A DNA stretch of 64,000 bases from Dendrolimus kikuchii (GCA_019925095.2 CM034389.1:20137435-20201434); one strand, 5' to 3'. Shown: positions 23,080 through 36,308, counted from the first letter of the stretch. Translations and numbers: made by a program. Notes: generated from the letters alone by a model not told the origin.

Positions 23080-23455
23080 CCGCTTTCCATCAGGTGGGCC
23101 GTCTGCCTGTCTGCTGTACTCCAGCTATAAAAAAAAAAAAAAAGAAAGAAAAAACTAAAGTGTAAAGGTGAATCTGCTACATGTTGAACAACGGTCTAAG
23201 CCCGCACAGAAGCTGCCTCTATGCCTCGTATTTCAAGAAACTGAAGCTCGTAAAAGGGCGTAGTCAGCACCCCTTCATTTACATCAATGGTATTCGTAAT
23301 AAAAAAAAAGTGCCATTGAGTATCGACTTAGTGAAACGTTCACTTGCACCGTCTTCTTTTTATTAAAAAAGTATGAAGATGAGTAAGATGATTCAACAAA
23401 TACAAGATACAGCTTTTGTAACCATTTCAAAATTGTTCACTACTTTTTAACCAAA

Positions 23456-23600
23456 AATGGCCGCTTCCTATACCTTATATACAGTTCAGTTGTCTTATTA
23501 TCGATTAAAATTTGACATAAGCTTCATACAAGTAATGTCAAAATTCCACCGATGTTCAGGCAAGTGTGAATAGTAAGATACAGAAACCAGCCATAAAAAA
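23456..23600. mobile_element. Diverged copy of mariner-type MITE
   Basis: Ends 'tggccgcttcctatacctta' and 'aagatacagaaaccagcca', with an inner match 'aatttgacataagct' to the copy at 17107-17237. Confidence 0.6.
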
Positions 23601-23703
23601 GTGTTGAAGTTAACGATAAAACCCTTATTTAATATAAGCGTAACCTGATTATTTAACAAGTGTGCCTCGAATGAATTTTATTTAAAACATTTATTTGTAT
23701 AAG

Positions 23704-23820
23704 AGTTATGAATGTCAAAGAAGCAAGTGAGGTGTGTAAGAATAAGCCTAAATGGCGCTCTGTTGTTCGTGCCTACCCCGCAAGGGAACTGGCGTGAGGT
23801 TATGTATGTATGTATGTATT
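23704..23820 (+). mobile_element. 3' end of (TATG)n LINE family
   Basis: 'agttatgaatgtcaaagaag' to 'cgcaagggaactggcgtg' then TATG repeats; same text as the minus-strand element at 26240. Confidence 0.8.
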
Positions 23821-23824
23821 TGTA

Positions 23825-25240
23825 TAACGGTATAAATTTTTTAATAATTTAAAAATGCTAACCTAAGGTTTCTTTTTATAATAAAATCTTAAAGATGAAA
23901 CAGTAGCGTTAGAAACTAAAATAGGAATCAAGGGACCAGTAGTAGTAACTATTCTTTTACTAACTTTAGAGAGATAGGCAAAGAACCTAATAGAAATAAT
24001 AATCATTCAATTTACGAGTCGTTACCAATTTTCAAATACATCAGGAACACCTGTTTCCGTCAATCAATCACGGTGAATCGTCACTTTCGTTCCCTTTATT
24101 CAATTTAACTAGTACACACCTAGTACTCAGCTACTGTGTCGATTACCCCACCCTCAGGGTGTCTATGGGAAACGAATAGCTGCAGAAAAGACGAATGAAA
24201 ACGACTTATCCTGCCAGTGAGGGGCGCTCAACTTACGAGATTTAGCTAATATTAGCAATCCATTACTGATCGCCGCTTCTCAGCTACCGACCTATCTACC
24301 CTCACTTGAATATATAATGATTGGAATCAATTGAAAATCCGAAGTTGGAGAATTTGAGATTCATCTAATTCACAGGAATGATTTAAGACGTAGTTACTCC
24401 AATGGAATTATGTTTTTACTGAAGCGTTGCAACGTAAGTTTCAACTTTGCATCTAGATGGTTTTCTTTTATTGGGGAAAAAATTGCTTTTATAATAATAT
24501 AATATTGAGACCAATACCCACATGAACTCATGCAATACCTATAATATGTAATTATTTCATGTTCGTCTTCAATCTCTAAAAATATTATACATTAATACAC
24601 CAGCAAACATATAAACAGATTCACCTTATTTATTTACAATAAATCCCTAAATAGACCTAATTAGTTATTGGCTAGTAGTTTTATATTTTATCTATAATTC
24701 CTTAAGAGTGTAAGCGTACAGTAAATAACATTTCGAAAATATTTTCTTGAATAATTATATTAATCATGAATTGCCTTTTGATGAAATGTAGTACATGTTC
24801 TTTAGAAAAAGAGACATTTTCAAAGTAGGGTACAGGTTCTAACGACATCTAAGACCTCGAGAGTTGTAGTAAAATAACAAGAAGAACAAAAGCGAAAACA
24901 CAGGGAAAACCTAAGTAACAAAAACGACAAAAATTCAAATAAACTTAACAAGGCACACTTGTCGTTCAGAAATCTTGACGGAGCCCAATAAATGTGACAA
25001 TAAAACCTCCACAATCCTTCACGCAAGATCTTTTACGAGCCTTCTGGCAAAGTAATGAATCGAAGGCAAACTAATAAATTGTGGTCTCGGTACAAAGTAT
25101 CGAACTTTGCCGCTTCCCCTAAAGCTTTTTGTATCGAGGAAAAATAACAAATGTTATTGTACTACATGGAAACCTGAGGCATTTCTCCTAAAATTGCTGA
25201 CAAATTACATTTGTTCACTTTCGACAGAAAACAGTTTTCG
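23825..25240. other. No supported feature
   Basis: 24030-24330 is less AT-rich and lacks repeats I recognise, but no coding frame or splice pattern stands out. Confidence 0.4.
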
Positions 25241-25242
25241 TA

Positions 25243-25370
25243 TATGCTACTGGTTATAGATAGGTAGATAACACTTTATTGTACACCAATACAAAAATGA
25301 ACTTACAGGCTAAAATGTTATCTAATTATGCACAAAGAGCGGTCTTATCGCTATTTTATTTTATACATAA
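25243..25370 (-). mobile_element. LINE 3' end of the (ATCT) family
   Basis: Reverse complement reads 'gcgataagaccgctctttg', 'ggtgtacaataaagtgtt' then ATCTACCTATCT, matching the 3' end at 12141. Confidence 0.7.
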
Positions 25371-25403
25371 TAAATATTTCTTCAATATTTGCAACTCTTG
25401 ACC

Positions 25404-25494
25404 AGTGTGTCACCAGAAGGCTGGCTTATATTTCATCCAGCGAATAAGCATTGCTATATAGCATGGTAATGCAGCCAGCTTTCTGGTCACACTT
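25404..25494. repeat. Hairpin with about 22-bp arms
   Basis: 'gtcaccagaaggctggct' at 25409-25426 and 'agccagctttctggtcac' at 25473-25490 are reverse complements with one mismatch; the loop is 46 bases. Confidence 0.65.
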
Positions 25495-25974
25495 CCCTCT
25501 GCCAACAGTCTTAAAAGTGGCTGATCAAAAAGTGTTTCTATACTGTAGATGAATTTCTCAAAAAAAGTGCTTGTCGTTATTATCTATTTCTAAATTAGAA
25601 TATTTATGTAAATTTAATGTTAGTGTTAAGATTTGTATTCCACTATTTGGTAAAAAAAAATGTGCTGTCCATCTACAATTGTATAACACCTGTATAAACT
25701 ACATTCTTGCAAATAAATAAAGATATTGATCGATTGAACAATTTGTTTCACTTTGTGATCACTTGTTTATGACTTAGTTTAATTTTATTATATTTTTATA
25801 CATACATCGACAACTAAAATTTAAAAATAGTCCTGTTTCTATATATGTTGCAAACCTAACAATTTTTTAGTAAAAATTTAATGAATATTCTACCTCTACT
25901 TATAATCAAACATAAAGAATCCTACTGACTCTATGCTAGTAAGAACTCTACAAGTATAACAATATCCTAACTCT

Positions 25975-26150
25975 ATTGTCTCTACTAATAATATTATAAA
26001 GAGGAAAGATTTGTATTTTTGTATGTTTATAACAAATAAACTCAAAAACTACTGCAGCGATTTAAAAAAGAATTCACCATTTAAATGCTACATTATTCTT
26101 GATTAATACAGGCTTTATAAAAATTAGGGATCCCTATTAAAATTTCAATA
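25975..26150 (+). repeat. RTE-type repeat
   Basis: 'ctaataatattataaagagg' and 'ctcaaaaactactgcagcg' are characteristic dispersed-repeat text; directly upstream of the (TATG)n LINE. Confidence 0.5.
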
Positions 26151-26219
26151 ATGTACTAAAAAAATCAAAGCTTTTCATGGACGTAAAGACGTAATTAATA
26201 CAAATGCTTTTTATAAATA

Positions 26220-27300
26220 TCTTACACATACATACATACATACATAACTTCACGCCAGTTCCCTTGCGGGGTAGGCACGAACCACAGAGTGCCATTTAGG
26301 CTTATTCTTACACACCTCACTTGCCTCTTTGACATTCATAACTCTTGTCATGCAAGCTCGTCTGTTCTTAAGGCTTCTGACATCACCTTCTGCTAGTACA
26401 CGATCAATTTGATCATGGAAGGTGTGTCGTGGCCTTCCACGACTTCTGCATCGATCCACTTTTGCATTGTATATCTGTTTAGTCATTCTTTCATCATGCA
26501 TTCTTTCCACATGCCCGAACCACCGGAGCATTCCTTTCCTTACCTTCACCCCGACACTTTCTTTCAGACCAACTCTCTTTCTTACTTCGGTATTACGAAC
26601 GCGGTCCGCGAGCGTCACTCCGTCTGCGGTGTTTTGCGCAGTGCTCGCATCTCGACCGCGTTTACTCTACTTTCATGCTCTCTCTTCCATACCCAACTCT
26701 CGCTTCCATACGTGAGCGTAGGTACCAGCACCGCGTTGTGTACGGCGAGCTGGGCCTTCTGGCTGAGGTTCTTAGCGCCTAGAAGTTTACCTAACGCTCC
26801 GTTCAAACTATTCCCCAAATTCACTCTTCTTTCTATATCAGCGGTGTACCTTCCATCCCTGCTAAAAGCACATCCAAGATATACAAACTCATTCACTTGC
26901 TCCAGCATAACATCATCGACCATTATCCTTGCATTCGTTCTGGTTTCTTCTCTTTCAAACACCATAACCTTTGTTTTCTTCGCATTCAAGTGTAAGCCTC
27001 TCGCCTGACAGTCATCTTTCATCATTGTGACTAGTGTTTGCAGTTCTGATGGCGATTCGGCTAAAAGCACGGCATCATCCGCATAAAGCAAGGTGCTTAC
27101 AACTAGATCACTCATCCGCATCCATCAATCTTATTCTCTGGAGACAATCGTCCAGATATAGGATGAACAGCAAAGCCGACAGCACGCAGCCCTGGCGGAC
27201 GCCAATATTGACGTCAAACCAGGGCGACAGGCTGCCTTCCACTCGCACGCATGCCATACAGCCCTCGTAAGTGGACTGCACAGCATGCACGTAATTAATA
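26220..27300 (-). mobile_element. 5'-truncated LINE with (TATG)n tail and target duplication
   Basis: Minus-strand RT remnant: GVRQGCVLSALLFILYLDD, LLYADDAVLLAESPSELQ, KTKVMVFEREETRTNARI, KGMLRWFGHVERMHDERM and ending VVRAYPARELA, then a TATG-repeat tail. Frameshifts at about 27110 and 26617. Flanks share 'acgtaattaataca' plus 'aatgcttt' (26190-26211 and 27292-27313), a target duplication. Motifs suggest an RTE-like or related clade. Confidence 0.85.
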
Positions 27301-27339
27301 CAAATGCTTTCCGGCCCATAGCCAGCCAGCTATAAATAT

Positions 27340-28580
27340 CTTAATTATCTTAAAACTTTTCTTAAGTTTTTGCAACTAGTAAACATAATTAAGTCTGTCT
27401 GCCGTGGTGACGGGTACTGTACAAAGTATGTATAATAGTCAGCGTTTTACAAATAAACAACTGCGGCCTAACGTTTAACAACACGTTTATATTAATATAT
27501 TTTCAGAAATAAAATCAGTGTCATTACAGCGCTCGTAGGGTTTGGTATTTCGTACATTTTACCCTTCCCTCCTATACTAAAATTGTATACACACAACAGG
27601 TACTGAAAAGTACCCGAAACGTCGGAATAAAAACCACATAAAATGTCGCGCTTATAACCGTTAAAATTTAGTTGTAATATATCTTAAAACTGTAGTTCCG
27701 GTTTACATTACTACATACATTTTATTTGGTTAACGGAACATGTCATAAGTAAAAATAATAAAAGCACAGGTATTAAACGACAGCTTATGTTAGTCGACTA
27801 CGAATTCAATATTCAAATAGAAAAAAATATACTCGAAAAGAACATTTAAACCGCAGTTGTAAACAAAAATAAGATAAAAGAAATGAATGCCGCTACAGAA
27901 CACATTTTGGTACGGTCATAATTCTTTACGGATAAACTTGCAGAGCACTGTTAGTCCTTTACAAAGGAAAGAGGGTTTGTTCAAGAAACTTCGTAGATAC
28001 TTATACCTATACGATGTGACTCTTCCCTTTGTCTTTTTTGCAACTCCCAAATCCCTTATCGCATCCCACGGCCCTTTATAAAGACGGGAAAATCACGAGA
28101 ATCTACTTATAACTTTTTACGAGAAATTCAGCCAGTTCCATAAATATATTTTGAAGTTTTACCACCCTAATTTACACCGTAATAAAAGTGAGCATATAAT
28201 ATAGGTACATATTACATTGTAATGTCCATAACCACCCACACAATACAATATTATTACAAATACTAGGTCGCAATAATATTGAGCAATTTAATCGTCTCGC
28301 ACACTACACTATATATTTGTCAATTTTCGTGATGAAAAACTGACTCAGTAACGCGAAGTTGTTTGATACGTGAGAAAGTATAATAAAGACTTTTACATGT
28401 AAAATACGAAATGACAAATGTAATTATGATATAAATTTAAGGTTTATTCACCAAATGACAAAAATCGAAACCTAGAAAATTTGTCAAGTTTATTTATGTG
28501 AAATAAATTTGAAAATGATATGCCGCTTTAGTGACAAAATTGTGAAATCGGTCGCCGTCTAGATGTATACCACTATCTAA
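27340..28580. other. No clear feature
   Basis: 27590-27650 includes 'gtacccgaaacgtcggaata', a phrase found at the ends of some retroelements; too short to assign. Confidence 0.35.
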
Positions 28581-28589
28581 AGTATTCTA

Positions 28590-29030
28590 GAGAATGCCAC
28601 TCCGGCCTTAGTGACCAGGTAATAGGCCTCTTGGAGTCTGGCAGCACATTGTTAGTATTTTTGGTGTTGCAAATGTCCATTGGAGATGGTAACCACTTTC
28701 CATCAGGTGGACCTGTGTGCTGTACACTCTCTTTTCTTTCACCATATTCCAATTACTTGGGGTCGGCACAATATGTCTTTTCCTTCCACACTCTTCTATT
28801 CTGACATTCTTACGTCACCCTCGTCCAGAATAGTGCGACAACCCTTGTATGATTCTCGAAGGTGTCGGGTGATGCGCCTGCGCGTCGCCTACAGGGTACG
28901 CCCTAGTCCTTGCATTCATTGTATCAATCACGTAAGACATATTTAGATTTGATTTTGTTTTACAACCGGCCGCCTACCTGACCTGGGGACCTGTCTACTG
29001 TACACGCCAGCAATAAAATAAAATTAAAAA
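28590..29030 (+). mobile_element. Decayed short LINE derivative with inserted foreign repeat
   Basis: 28590-28710 matches the derivative ('ttagtgaccaggtaatag', 'gttgcaaatgtccattgg', 'ccactttccatcaggtgg'), and its 3' terminal part resumes at 28970-29030. Between them lies a 200-bp segment with 'ttacttggggtcggcacaat', a repeat type I know from antisense LINE fragments. Confidence 0.55.
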
Positions 29031-29429
29031 TTTTGATAGATCTGTAGAGGTTCATGGAAAGAAATAGGTTTAAAAATAATTCCATTTACAATAGTTAAAC
29101 CATGACGCCTTATTCCAGATACTCAATATTAATCAAATATAAAACATACTCATTTCTTGAATAAAGGCAATCAGATCACTATTCACAATAAAGAAACACT
29201 GTCTGATGTCTGAGACACATCTACACTAAAAATACTTCTTGATGAGACTGGATATTGGAAAGGCAACACACTATTGTTGTCCAAAACAGTCCTAATGGCA
29301 CTGAAATACGAGATAGCAGGAAAGCCGATATTAAATACATTGTCCGAACGACTATCGACAATATGCCAAAAAAACACCTACTAACATTCATGCTGTTAAG
29401 AGTATCAGTTTCCACTATATAACAATACT

Positions 29430-29945
29430 AGGATATGCCCGCGACTTCATCCACGATCGACTTGAATTTCCCGCGGGATTCCCGGAACACAAAGTACTGT
29501 AGCTATCGTTTTAGTGAAAACTGTGTCGGAATAAGCTAATTTTTATGCACCTGAACAACTACATACCGCTCCCGGAAAAATTCAGATTCCTGGGATAAAA
29601 ATATCACATATTTTAATACAATAAATTTTCTATCGATCAGTAAAAAAACAAATCACATTGGAATTCGTTTTTTTTTATTTGGCCATTTTTAAATCATTCC
29701 CAGATTTTTTTCCGCGGGATTCCCAGGATAAAAATAGTGCAGTGTTTAAGTCTAAGAATTAGCTGTCGATCAGCGAAAACCGCATAGAAATCGCCTAGTA
29801 GTTTTTACGTGACTCCCGAACAAAGAGACAAGAAATTTAAAAAAATTGCATCGTGTTCTGCATCGTTTATATAGTCTATTCTATTTTTTTTTTAATATCA
29901 TGAATTTACAGACACGGCATGTTTAGAATTTTATATTATTATAGA
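29430..29945 (+). repeat. 'gcccgcgacttcg' family element
   Basis: Opens 'aggatatgcccgcgacttc' and ends 'cagacacggcatgtttag', giving both termini of the family, about 510 bp. Confidence 0.75.
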
Positions 29946-29949
29946 TAAC

Positions 29950-31650
29950 ATACGTTACGTACATTATATATCAACATAAATTAAGACAGTTTTATTGTAT
30001 TTTTTTATTGTGAAGCTGGCAATCAGGCAGAGACCACCTACGTAATGGAAAGTGGTTACCGTCGCCTATAAGCGTCTGCAAGACTAAGAGCGAAGCTAAG
30101 GCGTTGCCAGCTTTTATTATGTAATAGAGGAGATGATATAGAAAGATCGAACAAAATATATGAAATACGTCACACGAATTTCATTATTTTTTTACCCCTC
30201 CCCCGTTCTCGTCACAGCTGGTCACATTCGTGAGATTCCTCCCTCCGTAGTGTGAAATCACATATTTTGCAATTTTACATCAAGAAATTATTACATTAAA
30301 ACAGCAGTTCCGTAATTAGTTTTATTTCTATTTAACTTTTTGTAATAACTTAAAAATATTTTGAATATTTGCGTTAATAGTCCTTTCATGTTTTAAATTA
30401 AAGCTTAAATATATTCGATTTTGAAATGTGCCGTAACGAAATTTACAACTCCTTCCACCCCTTGTCACACAATGTCACACTTCGTTGGCCCCCTCGCGCC
30501 CTTAACGTGTGACGTAATTTTTGGATGGCCCCAGACGGGATAAAGGGATAACGAGATAGAAAGATGAAAGACAAAGATTGGATATAGTGGATGGAATAGG
30601 GGGAGCGAAAAGTAAACCATCGGAATTGTCACTCATCATACGAAACACGATTAGCTTAAGGCTAACTGCTCCACGTCAATATTCTGTGAGACCGTGGTGT
30701 CTAACCAATGAAGCCCAAAGAGCTGTAATCAAGATCATTATTACAGCATGGCTGCACTATGTACGTCACGTATTATTTGAATATTGAATTTATTTTCTGG
30801 ACGTATAATCTGAACTTGCACATAACACGAAATTAAGTACCTTATGCCATTTTTAGACAATTGATATAAGTAGATTGTATATTAAATTTTGACCAATAGT
30901 AAATATAGTAACATAATTATAGAAGAACCCTGGCCATAGAGGTGTGGAAAAAGATCAATAGGTAAGCCATCATCTTTTTGGTTTAATTCATTAAAGCATT
31001 CATATGCTTGCTTAAATCATTATTTCTTTGAACTTTTTAATAAGTAATTTTTTTAAAGCGTTTCCAAAGGTGTACATAGTATAGAGAATTCATTTATTTT
31101 ATGGACATGATAACTTTTCTAAACATACCATCAATATATTAAGGTTCGTATCAAAAAGAAGGGAAGCTTTTCCAATACGAAAATGTCGCTGTATTTTCGC
31201 CCGTCATATCAAGTTGACATATCGCGTTGAATTAAGTGGTTTCATTTCTACGTGGGTGACGTTTATAAATATTTCAATGGGAAACAGACTGAAGTATTCA
31301 AGTTATAACTACATCCATATACAATATTACTTATATATGCTGACGATCTTTATAATAATATCTCTAAAACAGAATAATATTTTAACTTCATAAATATTTA
31401 AGAAAAATCTATGCTTATAATTCCATCAAAATTATTGCATTTTAATATATTTCATTTTGGCCAATTTAAACAAACCGTTATAATTTTCGCCTATTCTTAC
31501 ATGTGTTGTAAAGATTCAAAATTCTTTCACTAGTTTTTGCGTGGAACAGTAACGTGATGGTCTATGACAGATGCTAAAAGTAACGTCTAGCGTCAATCGA
31601 TGCTGGATGCCACTTCCAAGGTCAGATTTAAGTTGTACCGATGTTCTCTC
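29950..31650. other. No supported feature apart from a decayed LINE scrap
   Basis: AT-rich. 30430-30560 is moderately GC-rich without an open frame that looks coding. Confidence 0.35.
30010..30115 (-). mobile_element. Decayed fragment related to LINE 3' end
   Basis: Contains 'ggaaagtggttaccgtcgcc' next to 'gcgttgccagc'. The same pairing occurs at 53600-53700, so a separate subfamily is likely. Confidence 0.4.
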
Positions 31651-31665
31651 TGGAAACGTCTACAT

Positions 31666-32145
31666 TAGGGATGTGACGATTAGTCGGTAAACCCGGCTAT
31701 GCCGCCACTACCGTAGTCGGCGACTATTCGCCAAAGAGCGCCGACTATCCGGCTTGTTTGTAGTTTATAATTTATACTTTAATAATACATTGTAATTCAT
31801 ACATGAGACTTTCTTTTTGGCATGATTAAATTTTAATTGAACTCTTTCACTTTAATGAACAATAATAGTATTATCTTTAAACAAAAATATTTTTTTTTTA
31901 TTTTTACACAAAAACACCGCCCTGACCTGTACAAAAGTAAAAAATCAAGAAACAATGCGAAGTAAATAAAACAGGTTCCGACACGCTCGCATGCGGTGGT
32001 TGCTACTTGCGCGCGAATCAGCTATAAACGAAGAGTCACGGAAATCCCCGAAACCGTGATCGACTTGACCGTCTAGTCGGCCTCTTTACAACCTACTAAT
32101 CGGCTAGTCGGCTATTCGGCCAAAGCCATAATCGGCACATCACTA
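31666..32145. mobile_element. hAT-type non-autonomous element, 480 bp
   Basis: Perfect 8-bp duplication GTCTACAT at 31658-31665 and 32146-32153. Ends TAGGGATGTGACGATTAGTC and, inverted, TAGTGATGTGCCGATTATGG form imperfect TIRs. No coding frame. Confidence 0.88.
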
Positions 32146-32983
32146 GTCTACATGCCTCAGTTTTTTTTAATGTACTCTCTATGTTTGATAGATTAATTGA
32201 CGTCAAAAACGCGGCGTTTTTACTATGGAAATGGAATACTCAAGAATGGCAGCCGACGCGGCGGCGTACGACGTATGAAGGCCACAGGCAGTGTATGTGC
32301 ATCGCTTCATCCGTTTAAGAGAGACGGCCTTTATAATATATTCATATAGGCATACGTTGGTCGCTTACAGCATTACGCCGTCCGTAGCCATATTCACAAA
32401 GTTTCTTGTTTATGATATTACCTACACTCTCACCTAAATATGCCCAACGTTACATTACGTGGGTTCTTCGCTACCTGTCCTAAATACCTTTGAAACACGT
32501 GTACATAAACCGTATTTCACTCATGAAACGATTATTTCATTTATATAGTGGGTAACACAAACAAAGATCCGCTACATCTGACGAGACTTAATTAATAAAT
32601 CAATTATTCATTTATTCAGGATGACCCCGATAATTCGTGGAGGGAACTGTAACTACATAAACAGTATGCGGTTATTTTTAAAGTCACTCCCATATGGAAA
32701 AGCCTTTGTAGGTGAAATACAGCCTTTGAAAATTAAAGGTAACTTTGTACCTAGTTTGCATAGGAGCAAATTGATTTTTACGGAAACGTACGTATCGCTT
32801 AACGAAAAAGTATAACTCGGTTTTGTTTTTCGATAAGGTTGATATTTATGGTATACAAAAGCTAAGCTCAATATTTGTTTATGTAAACTAATGGTCACCC
32901 AGTGGTCGAAATTCGACCATAATAATTATTTTAAATTATCAGTTTGAACATTATTAAGGTTCTGTTGTCAAAGACTATATATA

Positions 32984-33268
32984 TAGTATACTTCTATAAT
33001 CACAGATTTTGCCAAGGCTACACTGTTAATTTGACTTTAATAATAAACAAAAGAGTATATATGCGTGTGTGTGTCGAATACATGGTAGTGTGTGTAATTT
33101 TTTTTATTGATTTAATGTATTTTTTATGCATAATTTAAAAAAAAATATTAGCATTCTGTACTTCTTCTGTATATAAACTATAAGTGTGCGACAATTCATA
33201 CTTCTCCGTCTGCGCAATTTTCATAAAAAGGGGTACAAAATTTTTGCTTCACGTATTAATATAATGAT
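32984..33268 (+). repeat. Dispersed repeat, uninterrupted copy
   Basis: Empty-site counterpart of 8934-9480. Confidence 0.75.
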
Positions 33269-34013
33269 TACTTTTCGTAAATCGACAAGTACGTATCTGG
33301 CTACCCTACGTACATTTCACCCCGACCAAGTGTTATCCTAACATCTTAAGCTAATTTTCGGTATTGATAAATTAGTGCAGGATTTCCGGAGCATAGTAAA
33401 ATACGAACGTTACAAGGGCTCCGTTTAGCTAAAATGGCCACGGAACCTTAAATACAAGAAATCTATGTATTCCCGCCAGCAGCAGATAAATAAAGACTGT
33501 TTTTGTCAGTCTTGTAATAGGAAAAAGTTTATCGTAGTATACACTAGTATAACCTAGGCATTTTGGTTTTCCTAAGGTATAATGTAGTTTATTATCATTT
33601 CTTATATGTGTACCTCTACCATGGAGTTACCGATGTTTTCAAAGCTAAATTACAACTCTCCTTAACGTTTGTTTCATGACACGTTTTAAAACGCTTTAAA
33701 CAAAGCATTCCTGGAATAATTAGAGGGGGAAAATCTTGCTACCCTCACGTAAGCACATTCGCCTAATTATATTAATCTTTAACATCAATCAACTGACGAA
33801 TTATGACAAAGTTCAACGAATTAGGGCCCTCGTCTGCTTTTTGCTTGCCTTTTGTACGCCTGGTTAAAGATTATTCTATTATTTGTAAAGGAAAAAATAC
33901 TTTGACTTAAAAAGTAGAATCCAGCTAAGAACGTTTTGGATAACACGCGGTGAGGAGTATTTGAAAAGAACGTTATTTGGCTACGAAATTCTAGAAACGT
34001 TCCGTATATTGCA

Positions 34014-34125
34014 TTAGTGGGACCGGCAGACGTTGTCCTGCCCTGAAAAAATATAATATCTAAAACCAGTCGGGTTCTAGATTCTAGCCGTGCCGGGTCC
34101 AATTGTGAATCTAAACTATCTGACA
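34014..34125 (-). mobile_element. Helitron 3' end, short copy
   Basis: Reverse copy of the same family: 'ggcagacgttgtcctgcc' hairpin, terminus CTAA before T on the minus strand, and 'cgggttctagattctag' inside. It adjoins a decayed LINE fragment. Confidence 0.7.
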
Positions 34126-34415
34126 TACATTTTCTGTCATACCACAAATCACCATATAATCTTTCGCCCAATCCCTCCATCTCTCTTTTGTTCTACCTTT
34201 ACATTTGTACACATTTATCTTATAGTTCAACATTATTTTTGTCACGTGACTTTCGTCCCTCCTCATTACATGCCCAATTGCCCATACCACCTTAATCTTC
34301 TTCCTCTCATTTTTTTAGTCATAGGTGCAACTTTTGAAAGATTCCCTTATGTACTCATTTTTCACCTTATCCATTCTTGCAACACCACACATCCATCTTA
34401 ACATTCTCATCTCAG
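34110..34415 (-). pseudogene. Decayed LINE RT C-terminus
   Basis: Minus strand reads MLRWMCGVARMDKVKNEYIR, then in a shifted frame VWAIGHVMRRDESHVTK and RTKERWRDWAKD, the C-terminal pattern of RTE/R1-like LINE polyproteins. Stop codons and frameshifts present. Confidence 0.75.
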
Positions 34416-35659
34416 CCGAGACGTTGACGTACGTAGACGGTGTACTTCTAATTTTCTATAATTATGATTCATTACACAACACCATTGTGTAGGCTACATA
34501 TAATATACACTTACCAAATTTCTTTTTCATTAAAGCGGACAGGAGCACAGAAAGGTAAGGTTTATCAAAATAACTACAGAACCTTAAAAACAGATAAAAC
34601 AGTTTGTAGAAAAAAATAACATGACAATATAAATAACTCAAGTAATATATATACGTAATTACGGATGATATGAATCGAAGATCAAAGCACTTACATAATC
34701 CCAATTATCCTTATTGGATACCAAATAAACTTTGATATAATCATCAAACGTACACGGCAGGCATATTTACATATTTATAGGTATATAAATATTACACTTC
34801 AGCGCACATTGATATCAAAGATTCTAGTGACGCCTTGGGATACGAACTACTTTATCACTATAAGAGTTTGCCAACCCAACGTACGAAATATATGAAAACA
34901 AGGAAAATAGATTTTGATGGATTGTAACGATTCATCATGTGAAAATATATTATTATTTCTCTAAATAGCATACGATTGGCCTTAGTCCGATTCTAGTAAT
35001 TTGTACATTTACTTACGTATTGGAGGCGGTATTGTTATACGGAAGGAAACTTAATTGACGAATATGTTAATTCAACAAACACAAACTCTTTCTAATGTTT
35101 GAAGCTCTTATTCTATAAAAATATTTAAGTCTAAACTGATTCTTGAAATATAATATATCCACCTAAATTAGAAATGTTTTCGACGTTGAGCCTATCATCA
35201 TGACGTAATAGTGCAAAGGGGTATATTAATTTTACCGATTTTAAATTTATTTTCACATATAAAATATTGTAACGGTTGTTTCCCACAGGGGCAGGCTGAG
35301 ATGATAGATCTTCACTTTTTCGATCTTGGCATACCTTTCGAATCATCTCTTCATACCTGCAAAAGTATTTTTGACTTGTGCTTTACCTATTCAAAATATC
35401 TGCGATTTACTCATTATTATATATTAGCTATTATTGTAAGTACATAGTAAACCACTGATACCAACTCTTCGAAAGAAACTACTGTCATAAACATGTTTAG
35501 TAAATCTTCTTTCATAAATTTTCAAAAAAATCACTTCGACAGTAATTAAACGTCTAAATGTTAAACCTTTTTCGAATTAATGTAATAGTAGATTGTTACA
35601 AAAAGGATGGAAGCGACCTATTTCGACACGAAATGGTTTGACGCACGAGTGTAATGATG

Positions 35660-35855
35660 GCGCTAATAGTTCTAGTGCCTAAATAGGTCTTTCACCCGAG
35701 GTTAACACTCTGCTTTTAATTTCAAATATGTGGTAAGTAAATAAAAATTGATTAATTAAACAAACAACTTCTTCTACTAATTAAATCGGGGGTTATTAAA
35801 TTCATAAAATCTGATGAACTCATTTAAAACATAATATGATACGTCAAGTAAGTAA
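35660..35855 (+). repeat. Dispersed repeat, copy of 1768-1925
   Basis: See 1768-1925. The order here ('agtgcctaaataggtctttc' then 'gttaacactctgctttta') is uninterrupted and probably ancestral. Confidence 0.6.
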
Positions 35856-35859
35856 GTCT

Positions 35860-36277
35860 GTGGCATCCTACCAACTAATATTTTGTTGTCATTAATGATA
35901 CTAAATAATTAACTCAAATTTATGTAAATTAGATAATAATTCAGTGATTCGACGAAAAGTACTAAAGTAGGTACGAGTAATGAAAACTTACATTAATATA
36001 CATTATATAAAACAATAACATCAACTGAAGGCGAAAACGTGTTTGCACCCTCTTCAAAGCCTTGGATATTAACTAATCTCGAGGAAATTTGGAATATATA
36101 AATAAAGGATACTTTTTTATATTGAAAAATACAAAAGTTTCTACTAAATACAAAGGCGAAGTCAAAAGATGCTCAGGATAATTAAAAAAAACACGAAAAT
36201 GTATAAAAAACGACGTTAAAAGTTCAACGTATTTTTCTCCGGGTTCATTATAATTTAATTCACACACCCATCATTTT

Positions 36278-36308
<31 letters not shown>

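Larger units (their letters stand above)
19516..23155 (+). mobile_element. Non-LTR retrotransposon (LINE), apparently intact ORF2
   Basis: Starts with 'atccgtgcaggaacgg', shared as 5' terminus by the short derivatives here, and ends in an A-rich tail after 'gtctgcctgtctgctgtactcc'. About 590 bp of 5' sequence precede a single 990-codon frame; no gag-like ORF1 is present. Domain order APE endonuclease then reverse transcriptase without RNase H, and the RT motifs, point to the jockey/CR1 group. No target duplication was evident by eye. It is the likely source of the machinery that moved the short derivatives. Confidence 0.9.

Noticed and set aside
26409..27008. 199-codon plus-strand open frame
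   Set aside because: Antisense shadow of the minus-strand LINE reverse transcriptase.
32160..32420. CpG-containing stretch as a promoter
   Set aside because: No initiator, splice donor or open frame; simply lies after the hAT element.
34090..34401. 103-codon plus-strand open frame
   Set aside because: Antisense of a decayed LINE RT, which reads with family motifs on the minus strand.
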